Of a stretch of DNA of 64,000 nt, positions 22,741 to 34,987 are shown piece by piece (the first letter of the stretch is position 1; each line of letters opens with the position of its first letter). The notes beneath the pieces were generated by a model. That model did not search any database. It was given only the letters and a program-made list of their open reading frames with translations, and was not told the origin of the DNA. Origin of the DNA: Mesostigma viride (Eukaryota > Streptophyta > Mesostigmatophyceae > Mesostigmatales > Mesostigmataceae). Made by a program: the position numbers and the translations under genes. The stretch spans positions 6,205,387-6,269,386 of the forward strand of contig RPFO01000065.1 in NCBI GenBank assembly GCA_009746045.1, read 5' to 3'.

Positions 22741-23798
22741 GCTCAGAGGTGAGCAGCAGCGGGGCCGCGGTTCCGCCTTAACTCGTGAGTGGGGATCAAG
22801 CGAAGGGCCTCCAGCTATAGCTTGAGCTCACCAATGAGGGCAAAGGAAATGTAGAGTATATTAAGATCACTGAGCTCCCGAGAAGACCAGCATTTGATTG
22901 AATACAATATGTGGAGCCCTGCATGCCACAAATGCAGCAGTTAACAGTGGCCTTAAGGTTTCACAATCCGCACGCGGAAGCAAGAAGCCTCCAGGGTGGG
23001 AGGAAGGGGAAAGAAACAATTGCGGATCATTGCCTGCCTAGCTTGCCATGCGGATCATGGCCCGCCGACACACAAGCTGACATCATCCTAAATTAATTTA
23101 CACCGGCATGCGTCACACGCCGGCCTGAACAGTGCTGAAAACGCCACTACAAACAACGTGGCCACGCACCCCCAGGCTAGTGCGTTAACCGTACAGGTAG
23201 TTGTACAAGGTCCCCAAGACTGACAAACATAAAACTCGCCCATCGACCCCTTGGGCCGGTCCGAATCCACTATACAATTGATAATTAATCACGACTCACT
23301 AAAGAACCCAAATCAGCCAAAGATTCGTTAAGCAACCAGCCGACCCTACAGGTCCCCTTCTAACCTCAGCTTGTGCAACCAAACACGCATCTTTGCAAGC
23401 AAGTCGTATAAAACCTACAATTCATTTTCTCTGACCACTAATTAATAGCCACCGACCTTTATGAACAACCAGGTCATCCAAGGAAAATTCGGGCGAACAG
23501 GAAACCCTTTGTACAGATCGAATTAGTCAGCCCATGTCGCAGACAGCCTTCCACATCCAGGCCAAGGCATAGTGGCCCTATCTTTCCCGCATGCGTTAAT
23601 TAAACTATATTCAGAGAAAACCGATTCCCTGACCGGGCTCTCACCCAACTTTTATCAGTATGCGGAAAACCTAGAAACCGGCGCGTACGTATTATTTCGG
23701 CGAGCTAGACTCGGCTCTGCGCTGCGGCACCACGCTTGGTTTTTTTTTGGTTTTTGTCCATGGTGTATCGACTCAGTCGGGGTAAAATTGGCTCCAGA
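22741..23798. other. Stretch without recognisable gene
   Basis: No coding exon or named repeat is evident. The motif gaagaccagcatttgattga at about 22880 also occurs near 46605, in a BLD10 intron, together with nearby gccacaaa.gcagcagttac text (22926 and 46640). An old dispersed repeat is shared between the two places. Confidence 0.4.
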
Positions 23799-24476
23799 GT
23801 TCTCAATTCTCGAATTCTCAGAGGGCGGGGGCCGAGATTAATTAAGAGGTACCTTGAAATTAAATAAGAGGCATGGCTCTATCGAGATATATGTTCGGGG
23901 GCGAATTTCTATTGGCGTTAATTTGTAGTATTGTACGAAAACATGTCAAGGGTGACGGAAAGAAGGACTTATGTTCCAATTCAATTCAATGCACGACGGT
24001 ATTGGACGGAGTTCCCGGTCTGGCAAGCGGATTTTGGATCTCACGTTCAGAAAAGGGCTTGGGTACACGACGCGGCGCGACGTACGTTGTAAAATGGCTC
24101 GCAGAAAAGGAACCGTGGCGACTATTTGGCGCCGCGTCGGTCTTGACGTTGTTTGCTCCGTTGGATGTGCATCTACGGCGTTCGTGGGTTGTTTCGAAAC
24201 CCGGTCGATGAGATTTTACGGAGAAGTAGGGTATATAACTGATCTTTGTTGTTTCCTTGATATAAGTGATCCTTTTTTGACCAATCGGTGAACTGAATGT
24301 AGAAGTCGGAATAAATTATACGGTCTGACACGTTGTCGTACTATACTACAACTTAACGCCAATAGAAACTCGCCTCCAAAAATATATCTGGATAGAGGCA
24401 TGCCTCTTATTTAATTTCAAGGTACCTCTTATTTAATCTCGGGCGGCGCCCTCCGAGAACTTGAGAATTTGAGAAC
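23799..24476. mobile_element. Non-autonomous DNA element with ~150-bp terminal inverted repeats
   Basis: Left end gttctcaattctcgaattct (23799) through about 23952 is mirrored, with few mismatches, by about 24325-24476. An 18-bp direct repeat flanks it: agtcggggtaaaattggc at 23775-23792 and 24489-24506. The interior has a 112-codon open frame with no recognised motif. Long TIRs and no transposase suggest a MITE or foldback. The 18-bp flanks are long for a target duplication and may be an older duplication. Confidence 0.75.
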
Positions 24477-24509
24477 CGGACTCGTGGGAGTCGGGGTAAA
24501 ATTGGCATC

Positions 24510-24760
24510 AATTGTGCTGAGACGCCATGCCCTAGCAATTGCTTAGCCATGATCATCTTCCACCCCATGTCAGGCCTCTTTTGGTATTAAAAATAAATAA
24601 ACACGTGTGCTCCCGCGTTGGGGAGTCACGGAGTATTAACCCAAATGGATGGATGGATGGATGGATGGATGGATGGATGGATGGATGGATGGATGGATGG
24701 ATGTGTGTGTGGTGTGGGTGGGTGGGTGGGTGGGTGGGTGGGTGGGTGGGGGATGGATGG
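24510..24760. repeat. Dispersed repeat ending in (GGAT)n and (GGTG)n microsatellites
   Basis: 24510-24645 resembles 15760-16106 (tgctgagacgccatgcccta; ggggagtcacggagtattaa). It is followed by (ggat)n at about 24645-24702, a short tgtgtgtgg link, (ggtg)n to about 24749, and a few more ggat units. No LINE body follows, unlike at 16277. Confidence 0.7.
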
Positions 24761-24976
24761 ATGGATGAGCCCACAAATCAGTCAGGTAGGGCAACAGTAT
24801 CCCAACCTGCCTTTGTGCATGGCACACTAAAAACCAGTTGACCAACTTACTAGCTGTGCTTACTGGCGGATCAATATTCCTGCGCCCGATCTATACACTT
24901 ACAACCAGGTAAGTATTTGTATATCTCTGCTGACTCCAATTTGTATCGAAGTTACATTGGCCGCACCGGCTCAAAT

Positions 24977-24981
24977 TTACA
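24977..24981 (-). terminator. Candidate polyadenylation signal TGTAA for the WD40 gene
   Basis: ttaca on the plus strand (TGTAA on minus) lies about 225 nt past the WD40 stop at 25205. A second copy is at 24952-24956. The assignment rests on motif and position only. Confidence 0.3.
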
Positions 24982-25204
24982 TTGCTTGACTTCCAGGAGA
25001 GCAGTTCGTCTGGCAGTTCGTCTGGAAATGCGACATTGTGAGTACGCGAAATCTGGTCTCATGACAGTGGAATAATAATGGCAGATGTCCTTCGCTGGCC
25101 CCGTGTCCAGACCACCGATGAGCATGGGACCCAAGTCATGGCTGGAATGGACCTCGACAACTCGCAGCATAGGTAGAGGCCTTTCCGTGCCCACCGCCAC
25201 GAGC

Positions 25205-28200
25205 TCAAGCCTGGATCTCAGGGGGATGCCACACCTGCAATAAAGAAACACATTTATGACGTTACCAGTAAGTAAACAAAACAAGTACTGTAAACACACA
25301 CACAGCAAAGGGGTCGCTTTGCCCAGTTCTAGTCAACCTCCTGAGGGCAGTGCTAGCGGAACAACCTGTATTGCTACCAGATTATAAACCTCCATGCTGC
25401 CCTGCATCACCAGCTGTCTATCTAAGGCTCCCAAGAGCGCACAATGTTTTTCCATAATCTAGCGAAGAAAAAGTGCTCATATTGAGGGTTACCCACGTTC
25501 CAGTACACACCCAGGGGATGTGCTCTCTTGTTGAAAAAGAGCCACAAACACGATGGCTCTGATCATTTATTTGGTGGGTCTGGACATACCGCCAAGCCAT
25601 CACAAGATCGACCAGTGCATGCCCTGGAACTGCGCTTGTAACATGGAAGGTGTTGGCTTCATCATTCATGACTGGGATGATGACAAGTGACTGTCAAACA
25701 ATTGGTTGCTGGTTCTATAGTGCTGCTATATCCCGTTTTGGGCAGCACATGCATCAGCTGGGAGGACTCGCAGCCGATATCATCACAGCCTCATGCACAC
25801 TTATCGACACTGTGCTATGTTGATAACTCCTTGTCGATAGGGTCCCTATTACGGTCCCCCTTATATGAATAATCCCGTATACACACCTCCCTTTCACGCG
25901 TTCTACCCTAGCTTGCATCTCACTGCCACATACAACGTACTTGCATGCCATACATCTCCCTTGCTCCGTACGTCCTCGTGTTAATTTTGCTGCTGTCGTG
26001 GTAAAAAATATGTCGACTGTGGCCTGTGTGACTACAGTATCTTCCTACTGTCCAGGTCTCTGTTCCTTCCTAGTGCCAGGTGGGACCCTTGTCACTTAAA
26101 TTAAATGAATTAGTAACCGTGTTATTTAGTTGTTACCTCCACGATCCTGCCACCACAGGAGCTTCCGATTGTCCTGGCCTCCTATTCCTCTCTAGCCCCT
26201 GTTACCTCGATAGCCTGAGTTGCGACCCTTGTTACCTTGACGGCGCTACCACCACAGGACCCTCCTAGTGTCCTGGCCTCCTATTCCTCCCTAGCCTGTC
26301 GGGCTACGATTGAGGCCCTTGTTACCTTGATGGTCCCGTCGTTGCCGCCGCTGAACAGCGCGTCCCCATCCAACGCCAGCGTGTTGACGCCGTCAATGTG
26401 GCCGTTGAGGCGGGCAACCAGCATCCAATGGCCGGGGGATCGAGCTACCGACGAGGGGCGTGGGTTGGGCGCGCGAACCCACACCTGGTGGCAGGCGGCC
26501 AGTGGATGGAAGGGCATCAATAGTGATCAAGGCAGCGATAAACAATGACACCCACAGTGGTCAGTGAGCAAGGGGGCAGAACCCTTAAGCGGAAATACAG
26601 GACGATGGCACGAGAGGAGGCTGTGCTGATACTCATTACTATGGGTGGCAGTGCGTGAGATAACAGACTTCTGAGGGGCAGATCCAAGAGAGGAGGGAGC
26701 TTTATGGGGTCACCCTCGTGTGTGGTGTGGCAGTCTGGGAGGACTTATGGTGACGATTCCCAATGAATATGGTAGTACTACTATATCCATGAGACAACCA
26801 GCGCAGGCCAGATTACAGCTGTATCGATCTCGCTGGGCCGACTTCGTCATCATGGGGGAAACCGGGCATGAAATGTAGAGCGCGCAAGCGACGACTGGGG
26901 AATCCACCGACGCCTCAGAAACCAAGGCCCGCCCAACCGGTTCAAAATGGAATGCCGTACTAGTATAAGCCGTAAACGGAATAGCATACATGGGGTACAA
27001 TACAAAGCGTTGCGCCAACTAGCCCAAAGTGGGACATCTACCCTGGTGGTCAAAATCACTTTGCGACTAACTACTTTGCGACCCAAAATGAAGGTGAAAT
27101 TTAAGTTTGCGACCCAAAACGAAGGCAAAGTTTTAGGTTTGCGAGCCGGTCGACTTGTTTAGGGTCAGGCGAGTCACTTGGCCTGCGTTGTCTCTTTCTG
27201 TTCATATAGCAGTAATGGTATATTACTTCAATAATCAATAAGGATGTATTAGATAAGGATGTTTTTTAAATAAGGATTTATTACCTAACTCACGCGAAAA
27301 TTGTGGCGCGACGCGTTCGCTAGCCAAGCTTGAGCGGGCTCTAAAGGCCCGGCGCGGCGCGGGCGCGGTAACTTTTGAACTTTGCGACCCAAAATGAAGC
27401 CCATTAATAGCAGTTTGCGAGGTCGATTCGCAAAGTAGTTAGACGCAAAGTGATTTTGACCACTACGGTATTTCGATACCGATTCCCATCTAACGGCCTA
27501 ACATGGACTTTCATAGATCCTAAGTCCAGTTCCAGAGTGCAACTAACTGCTTCAAACCTGGACTGCTACCAATGCCCCCCCCACTAACGGTGAGAAGGAA
27601 AATGGTCTAAGAATGGGTCAGGTTCCCAGGTCATGCCCGGCCCACGGATGCAAGCAGCATGCAAGCAGATGCAAGCAGAATGCAACAACAGGGCAAGCAC
27701 CATGCAAGCAAGCACCACGCAAGCACCACGCAAGCACCACGCAAGCACCACGCAAGCCGATGCAAGTCGATGCAAGCCGATGCAAGCATTTGTGAGCTCA
27801 CGCTCGTATTATCCATGACTTGCGGCAGACTTAAAGGGGGAGGGGCGGCCGCAGTAGACAGCCCGACTAGCAGTGAGGGGGGGGTAGTGTGTGCGGGGGG
27901 TGGCGCGGCGCCACTGGCCTCTTGGTCAGTGGGCTGGCGCGCATCACCTCAGGGCGGTCCGGCTACTTAGGGTTGTGGCAGTACCACAACCAGGCCTCTT
28001 TGCAGCTCCCACCACAACGCAAGCCGATGCAAGCCGATGCAAGCCGATGCAAGCGGATGCAAGCCGATGCAAGCGGATGCAAGACGATGCAAGCCGATGC
28101 AATCATTGCTTTAGCCCATTGGAGTGAGGGGCTGCCAGAAAGAAACAGTTTTATTACATACAAGTGATAAGCCCACGTCAAGGCCGTAGCCAATCTAAGA

Positions 28201-31200
28201 ATCTAGTCTAGCTAGGCCACCCGACACGGGCTGCAAAGAGGCCTGGTTGCGGTACTGCCACAACCCTAAGTAGCCGGACCGCCCTGAGGTGGTGCGCGCC
28301 AGCCCACTGACCAAGAGGCCAGTGGTGCCGTGGCGCGCGCCAGCCCACTGACCAAGAGGCCAGTGGCGCCGCGCCACCCCCCGCACACACTACCCCCCCC
28401 TCACTGCTAGTCGGGCTGTCTACTGCGGCCGCCCCTCCCCCTTTGAGTCTGCCGCAAGTCATGGATAATACGAGCGTGAGCTCACAAAATGCAAGCAGAT
28501 GCAAGCAGATGCAAGCACAGGCAGGGGCGCAGGCACCCAGATACCCACGAAAGCCAGCTGATAACACAGGGTCAATATTACGGTGGGCGACTGGGATTGT
28601 CTTCCAATCATTTTCATTCGTCATTTCGTCGGTACCCCCTAGATAACACAGCAGATCCAGCACACTGCAAGGGCTGAGGCTCCCGCCCCATCCCCTGTAG
28701 CAGCACACAGCGTCCATCATACCGCCGACGCCCATGCTCGCGTGTTTGCTCACCTTGATCACGCTCTCCGGCTTCATGGAACAGGTGAACAGGACGCGGC
28801 CACCCGGATGCATTACCGCATCCGTGACGGGTGACAGGTGCAGAGTGTGGGGGCCACCCACGCACACCCAGCGCGGGACGATGTCGTCGCCATCGCGCGG
28901 CTCCGTGCGCGGCCGCCGCCACACCTGCGCCGCCGGACGGAACAGTTACGAGACGAGCCCAACAACAAATTTGCCGTTTCGATCAGTTTCAATTTGTGAT
29001 TTCAAGCCTTGATGTATAGCTGCCATCCCTCCAGTGCACTGTCTGGATACTGAGTTCAGCGCACGTGATAATACACGCCTCCAAGGGGCGTGCTTTATGC
29101 CATTTAGACGAGAGGTAACCAGCGCTTACTAGGCACACCTGCCCAGGCTCTCGGATGGATGTGCGTGCGCAAGCACACCCATTCGAAAACGCAGATTGCA
29201 CCACAACGGGCGAGGTGCACATGGGCATTTGGAAGCGCCTAATGGGTTTTGGTGGCGTTTGAATGCGTTTCATGGCGTCGGGGGAGCATTGGGCGGCATG
29301 TGAAGGCATTTGAAGCCGGGTTTTACAGCTGCTTGTAGGCGCACATATCTGCAGGCATGCTGCACCACAAAACGCGAGGCTGGTACCTGCAGCAAGCCAT
29401 ATGTGCATTTCAACAATTATAAGTGTGAAGTAGTAATACTTCATAACTTTCATGCCATGGTACCTGCAGGCATTTGTCGGCGGAGATGGTCAGCAGCGTG
29501 ACGGCGTCCAGCAGCATGATGCGCGCCACGCTCGCCTTGTGCGTGCTCTCCCCCGTCACGCGCGCCAGGTGCTGGATCGGGCGCCACGCCTGGCTGGGTC
29601 CCATGCGTGCCCATGACTGCAAACAATTAAGCGGGTGTGGCGATCACCAAAGCCGGACCGATGCAGCCGTGGTGTGGATGGGAGGAATTGAACAGAGCAA
29701 GGGATGCCATGTGGGTGAGAGGGCGGTCACGTGCACACACGTCAGCGACTACTTACCACCGTGCGTGGGGCCATGGAAATGTGAGGGGGACCGGGGGCGG
29801 CGAGGGAAGGGAGAGGAGGGTTGGGTCGAGACCTTCTGGCCAAGATAATGGCCGCAAGGTCCACGTTCTGTGATCATCGATGTTAGCCTTTGTTGTGGCC
29901 ACCCTTTTTACAACCCAACCCCCTTGCGAAGCCGTAGGCGACCACGGCAAGGGCAGGCTCCATGGCGCGTGGGACAGTACGGACGTGGTGGGGCGTGGTG
30001 GTTCGTGGTGGGAACAATCTGGGGGAAGCAAGCTGCCACACGGTGGGCGCAAGTGCTTGCGACAAAGGTGCATTTTGGGTGACATTACAGCGTGGAAATG
30101 ATTTGACCGAGAAACTTGAACGGACAAAACCAGTGGTCCAGGTGCCTCACATCTACGTCCCCATGGCTGGTTGCTCTTTACAAAGGAGTCAATTAAGTGG
30201 GACATGATTGTCACGGCCGGTTGCTTTCCCCCCCACGCGCATGACAACGCACGCACAAGGCCTAACAGGGCCATGCATCATGCCCCAAAGCCTCCTGTTG
30301 CCCAAGAGCCTTGTCTTGCCCCAAAGCCTTCCCTTGCCCTAGAGCATTCTCTTGCCCTACCGTTGCTCAGAGGTTCCAAGATTGTCGACGCATCTGCTGT
30401 TACCTTGGCAACCTTTTACCTTGACACACTTTTACCTTGACACACTTGTACCTTGACACACTTGTACCTTGACACATTTGTCAGCACCGGCCGCCAGCAC
30501 ATGCTCGCCATCGTACACCATCGCCAGCCTCTTCTCGGAGAACCGGCCGCACGCTTGGAACGCGGACGCCAGAATCCATGTCCCGTCCTGGGCAGCGGGT
30601 GAAACAGGTGCTGCCGGCGGCCCTTGTAGCCTACTACCATCTGCCGCAACAGCAGCAATACGGCTCCATCCCCCCCCCTCGCTGCCCTCCCATGCTCCAC
30701 TCTCCTTTGCTTCCTCGCCTTCCTCAGCATCTTCTCCCTCTCCCTCTTCCCTCATGTCTTCCTCCTCATTGCCACCATACTTCATTCCAGGGGCCTCGTC
30801 CTCCTCGTTCTCCCTCCTCCAAGGTCCAACCGCAGCGCCCCCACGATATCTGCCAAGGTAAGACTCCCCATGCACGGGGGTTCCCCCGGCTGCCGGGTCG
30901 GGCAGGGACCCTGGCGTGGCCTCGTGGTCCGATCCCAGGAAGGCCTCGGGAACAAACCGCCACTCCTGCGCGCCACGGTCGCCGACACGGGTCGCACATC
31001 ACAACGACAAGCCACGATCACACATGGGCATGCCATGACCACAAGAAATTGCCACGCCGCGGTGACAAGGAAATACACTGCGCGCGAAAACATGCGGTCG
31101 GTGACTTGTTGTCAACTACGAGCTGATAGGAGTTTAAAGGACTCGGGTATGGGGAGTAGCGAAACCAGCCCCATGGACACTGCGCTCAAAGCACCTTGAA

Positions 31201-34200
31201 AGATCACAGCCACGGATGCGCAAGTTGAGAAGATGCGCGGATCGCGCTGTTAGTTTCTGTACAGGAGGATATCGCCCCTGGCATACCCGCATCAGATAGC
31301 AACAAAACACAGCATCAGATAGCAGCAAAACACAGCATCATATAGAAGCAGAGCGCAGCATCGAATAGCACCAAAACACAGCATCATATAGAAGCAGAAC
31401 GCAGCATCGAGTAGCTGCAAGACGCAGCATCATATAGAAGCAGAGCGCAGCATCGAATAGCACCAAAACACAGCATCATATAGAAGCAGAACGCAGCATC
31501 GAGTAGCTGCAAGACGCAGGTCAAAATGCCGCAGATACAACCCCCCTCTGTCAAAAACAGCACATCACAACCGCTCTCACTGCCATCTGCCCACCTAATA
31601 ATATCCCACCCAGCCATCGCGACCCTACAAGACTCTGCCACCGCTTGCCCCACTATAAACAAACAGAAACCAAGCCCCCAGGGTCCCCTCACGAGGCGGT
31701 AGAGGAATCTTTTGCTGGCAAACCTGGCCTGGACATGAGAATGCTCCCATGAGTGCATCAAATGCGCTGGTAAACAATGCATAGCTCTGGCTAGCGCGGG
31801 TGATGATCTCCAGCCATCGCAACCTGACAACAACACTGCCAACGCTGCCTGGGTGATGACAGCGCCCTCACCTCCACCATGGCGTCTGCCGTGGCGCAGA
31901 AGAAGCGCGCGGGGCCCTCCGGTAGGATGCCCACGATCTTGGTGCGCCCAGCCTTGACCCGGCTTAGGCACTCCCAGCCGCTGCCGTCGTCTGCTAACGC
32001 CCATGACTGTGCTCGTCACACCATGAGCAGGAGAGATGGGTAAGTAAGCAAGGGCAGCACGAGCAAAGGGCAGTAGAAGGAGTAAAGGAGAGGCGATATA
32101 CCAGCAGGGCCAGCAGGAGCCAAGGGCACTGAATCCCCAATGCATTGTTCGACACGCGGAAAGGACAATGTGCACATTCGCTGCATCACTTAGATGGCAT
32201 TCTTAAAATTCTTTGAAAAAACATGTGGATCGCCTTTGCCATAGGAACGCGTGTGCGAGATGCCATCATACGATTGGGTGCCATCCACATGCAATGCTGG
32301 GACAAGCAAGAGACAGATGCGGGGTGCCGTACTGGGGCGAGCCGAGCAGTAGGACGCACCATTACAAATCATGACTACCTTCTCCCACCCACAATTTGAC
32401 GCCCCATTTTACTGGCCACAGAATTCAGGAAACCACAAAGTTTCCCCTGAAACCATCCCATACTCACCCGCACGGTGCCATCGTCCGAGCCGCTAAGAAT
32501 GGCCGCGGGCCCATTGGCCGCCAGTAGCGTAACCGCTGAGTTGTGGCCCAGCAAGGTGTCCACGCACGCCCAGGTCCCAGGCGGTCCAGGGTGTCCCGCT
32601 GCGCCCCCTGAGCTTGCGCCGTTGCTTGGTGTCCTCCCCTCTGGTGTCCTCTTCCACAGCTGCACGATTGAGACATGGCAATCGTCACGCCGTGCCGTGC
32701 CATGCCACGCCATGCCATGCCATGCCATGCCATGCCATGCCATGCCATGCCATGCCATGCCATGCCATGCCATGCCATGCCATGCCATGCCATGCCATGC
32801 CATGCCATGCCATGCCAAATCGTGCCATCATCAAATCAATCTCCATGGGTTACTGAAGTATGGTGACAGAAGGAAGTGAATGGTCCAACAAGTGCATGCA
32901 TGCCTGGAGTGTGCAGATGCCAGTAGCGCGTGAGGCGCAAGGCAGCGCCCCCCAACATGATTGCTTCATGAGTCCGCGTGTGAGGCAACCCAAGTGACAG
33001 CATTACCGCATGGGCAGACAACGCTTCCCCGGATGGAGCTAGTGGGAAGGGATGATGCCTATGATGGGAGGGTGCCCACAGCAATTTATTATTATTATTA
33101 TTACTATTATTATTATTATAATATTTAAAATTCAGGAGAGCATGCCCACCCACCCAGCAAGCTGCAACAAGGCACACCGCTGTATCTGCCATCTGCCACG
33201 CCATGCAATCCATGGGGTGGCCCCATCCGCTTGTGCCAAAGGCGGGGTAAATGGGATCACACTCGCAGCAGTTGCCCATGGAGGCCCATGACTATTTAAC
33301 ACAAGGTGGTCACCGTTGTACAGGTCCAGTATGAGACATCCGTACCACACTGGGCGCATGCCGCCTTTTCCGATTCGGGGTATGTGTGCTATGGAGGGAG
33401 CTCGATGTTTCGAGGAGGCACCCAGGCGCTCTATTGTGCACAGGGTCGACTGGCTGGCAAAAGTGTTCATCACTAGCAAACGTCACAAGCCTCCATTCCT
33501 CTTATCACACAGCGAGCCTTCCCTGCCCCTCTCTCCCCTCCCCCCTCCCCGTTTGTGTGCCACAAATCACCCTGGCCACAATCAAGAACAGCACTGCCGA
33601 GTGGGGAAAAGGTGGACCTGACGACCCTAACGTTTGTGCCAGTAGCACCACTCAGGTGGGATTAGTAGTACATGGTAGTACTAGTACAAATACGACCCTG
33701 GCCACGCCCGCTGCCTGCCAATCCCTATACTCGCGGGGGCCCATACTGGTCCAAACAGAGGAGCAGAATCCAGTATGGGACACCAAGCGCCAGGCACAAC
33801 GGAACTCGCCTGCTGTGCTTGTGGCGCATGCTAGCGGTGGCGTGTGCTTGCACGTCCCCTGCCTTTTCACACATGGCATGTCAGACCCATGGTACCCCCG
33901 TGCCAGACGTCACACTTATACATTCATGTGGTCTAGCATCATGCGCCATAGTCAATGCTGTCCTTTGTACCCCAGCACCCACCTTGATGGTCCGGTCGCC
34001 CCCCCCGCTGACCAGCGTGTCGGTTGCCGGAAGATAGAGCAGGCAGCGCACGCGTCGGGTGTGGGCCTGCAGGGTGGCCGATGGGGACACCTCCAGGACT
34101 TGTGCGCCCGCGTGCTGTGCTCTTTTGCTGGCATCCCCCGCGGATGTGCGAGCGCTCTTGCCACCGGGCAGGAGCAGGAGCTCCCACCGGCTTGTTGTGC

Positions 34201-34987
34201 CGCTCGCGGCGACACCTGGCGGATCGCGATTGGCTGTGACAGGAGTGGTATCGATAAGGCAACTCCTAGGGTCCATGTCAAGAGAAGCCGAGGACTGGGA
34301 GCTATCCTTATCGATGGAATGGGAGCCATCCTTATTGATGGAATGGGAGCTATCCTTATTGGTGGATGACAGGAGCCCGGACCCTTTCCGATGAGTCGAA
34401 CCGGGGGGGGGGTCTTGGTGGTGGCGTATGGCAGTAGTGTCGGTTGCCCCTTCAACCCAATCGGGAAATGAAGAGGGGTCCAGCTGACGGCGTGCGGCGC
34501 GGCCCAGCGTTCTCCCCACAGCACCCGGCGAGACCGCGGCACGGGGCGCCAGCGCGTCACCGTAGGCGACAAAGCGCGGGGCGGGGGCAGCGTGTTGGTG
34601 GGCAACAGGGGGATCTAGGACCCGTCCAACAGGGTGGGATGACGGAGACTTTGGTGGTGCCAGCGGATGTTTTCCGTGACGAGCAGGGTTACCCCGGGCC
34701 ATGGTTCGGGAAGGTTTGTCGGCGAGCCCATCCAGTTCGGCTAGGCTGTGCAGACCCGCGGGCCCAAGGGTCTGCCAGCGGCATCCGTGAATATCAGGGG
34801 ATATGAGTCGCCTGTCGTCGAGTCGGCGCACTTTCAGATCGCGTGTTCCCGTGATTATCTCCCGGGCGGCATGAGCGGATCGGTTTCGCCAAGCCCAGCC
34901 GTGACAGGTCTCGTAAACGAGAGTTGCACGGTAGGCTAGGCATGCCCTCGCTCTGGACGCGTGCCGGGTCCATGATAGCATGGGCAC
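25205..34987 (-). CDS. Seven-bladed WD40-repeat protein, eight phase-0 exons
   Basis: Exons, high to low: 34987-33983, 32659-32468, 32006-31872, 30587-30468, 29616-29464, 28924-28754, 26484-26326 and 25234-25205. All are multiples of three with GT-AG borders, about 654 residues in total. Residues 1 to ~300 are low-complexity (Ser/Asp/Lys repeats near 215-240). Seven WD blades follow; their ends read [45 protein letters not shown] and DGTIK-VW, where the hyphen marks an intron. GH dipeptides are seen in blades 2 and 7 ([16 protein letters not shown]). Such propellers act as protein-binding scaffolds; the partner is unknown. The start is the first Met of the long first exon, and upstream exons cannot be excluded. 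The exon 4 acceptor and the nine-codon last exon are the least certain parts. It is divergently placed 1.2 kb from the BLD10 gene. Confidence 0.78.
26130..26335 (-). repeat. Duplicated exon end plus splice donor, WD40 exon 7
   Basis: The exon 7 end TCAAG/GTAACAAGGG (donor at 26325/26326) is copied about 91 bp into the intron (gttaccttgacgg at 26230). Two weaker copies, gttacctcgata and gttacctccac, lie near 26200 and 26133. The intervening text (ggaggccaggacactaggag versus ggaggccaggacaatcggaa) is also repeated. Confidence 0.7.
27039..27470. mobile_element. MITE with TA flanks, copy 1
   Basis: 432 bp including TA at each end. The ~40-bp inverted termini read ggtggtcaaaatcactttgc followed by a ctaactactttgcga block, with the complement at the right end. 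A second, shorter member with the same ends is at 45035-45295. TA flanks fit the Tc1/mariner superfamily; there is no transposase. It lies in the WD40 intron between exons 6 and 7. Confidence 0.8.
27640..27795. repeat. Short tandem repeats, gcaagcaccac and gcaagccgat units
   Basis: Runs of 10- and 11-bp units built on gcaag. The same units recur at 28018-28102 and 28490-28522, at the borders of the inverted repeat described next, and a related aagcaagcactac array is at 49075-49225. Confidence 0.85.
27781..28494. repeat. Large inverted repeat inside a WD40 intron
   Basis: The arms 27781-28006 and 28230-28494 are near-perfect complements. The right arm is longer because a ~30-bp piece (ccagcccactgaccaagagg) is duplicated. 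The 223-bp spacer contains the gcaagccgat array. Borders with the gcaag repeats suggest recombination between short repeats. Confidence 0.88.
30416..30476 (-). repeat. 16-bp tandem repeat of a splice donor, WD40 exon 4
   Basis: Four copies on the minus strand of TGTGTCAAG/GTACAAG; the last two read GTAAAAG. The first copy is the exon 4 end and its donor at 30468/30467; the rest lie in the intron. Each copy is a consensus 5' splice site. Confidence 0.88.
31300..31520. repeat. ~46-bp minisatellite in a WD40 intron
   Basis: About five copies of agcatcatatagaagcagar followed by a cgcagcatcgartagc block. Two subtypes alternate, giving a ~91-bp higher-order period. The intron lies between WD40 exons 3 and 4. 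Confidence 0.88.
32696..32817. repeat. (ATGCC)n pentanucleotide microsatellite
   Basis: About 23 units, ending 37 bp from the start of WD40 exon 2 as transcribed on the minus strand (acceptor at 32660). Open frames through it give MAWHG-type peptides and are spurious. Confidence 0.95.

Noticed and set aside
24952-25308. Alternative 118-codon frame in place of the last WD40 exon
   Set aside because: It needs a phase-2 junction, whereas the upstream donor is phase 0; the phase-0 reading gives a short VW... tail and a stop, the usual end of a WD40 protein. Not fully excluded.
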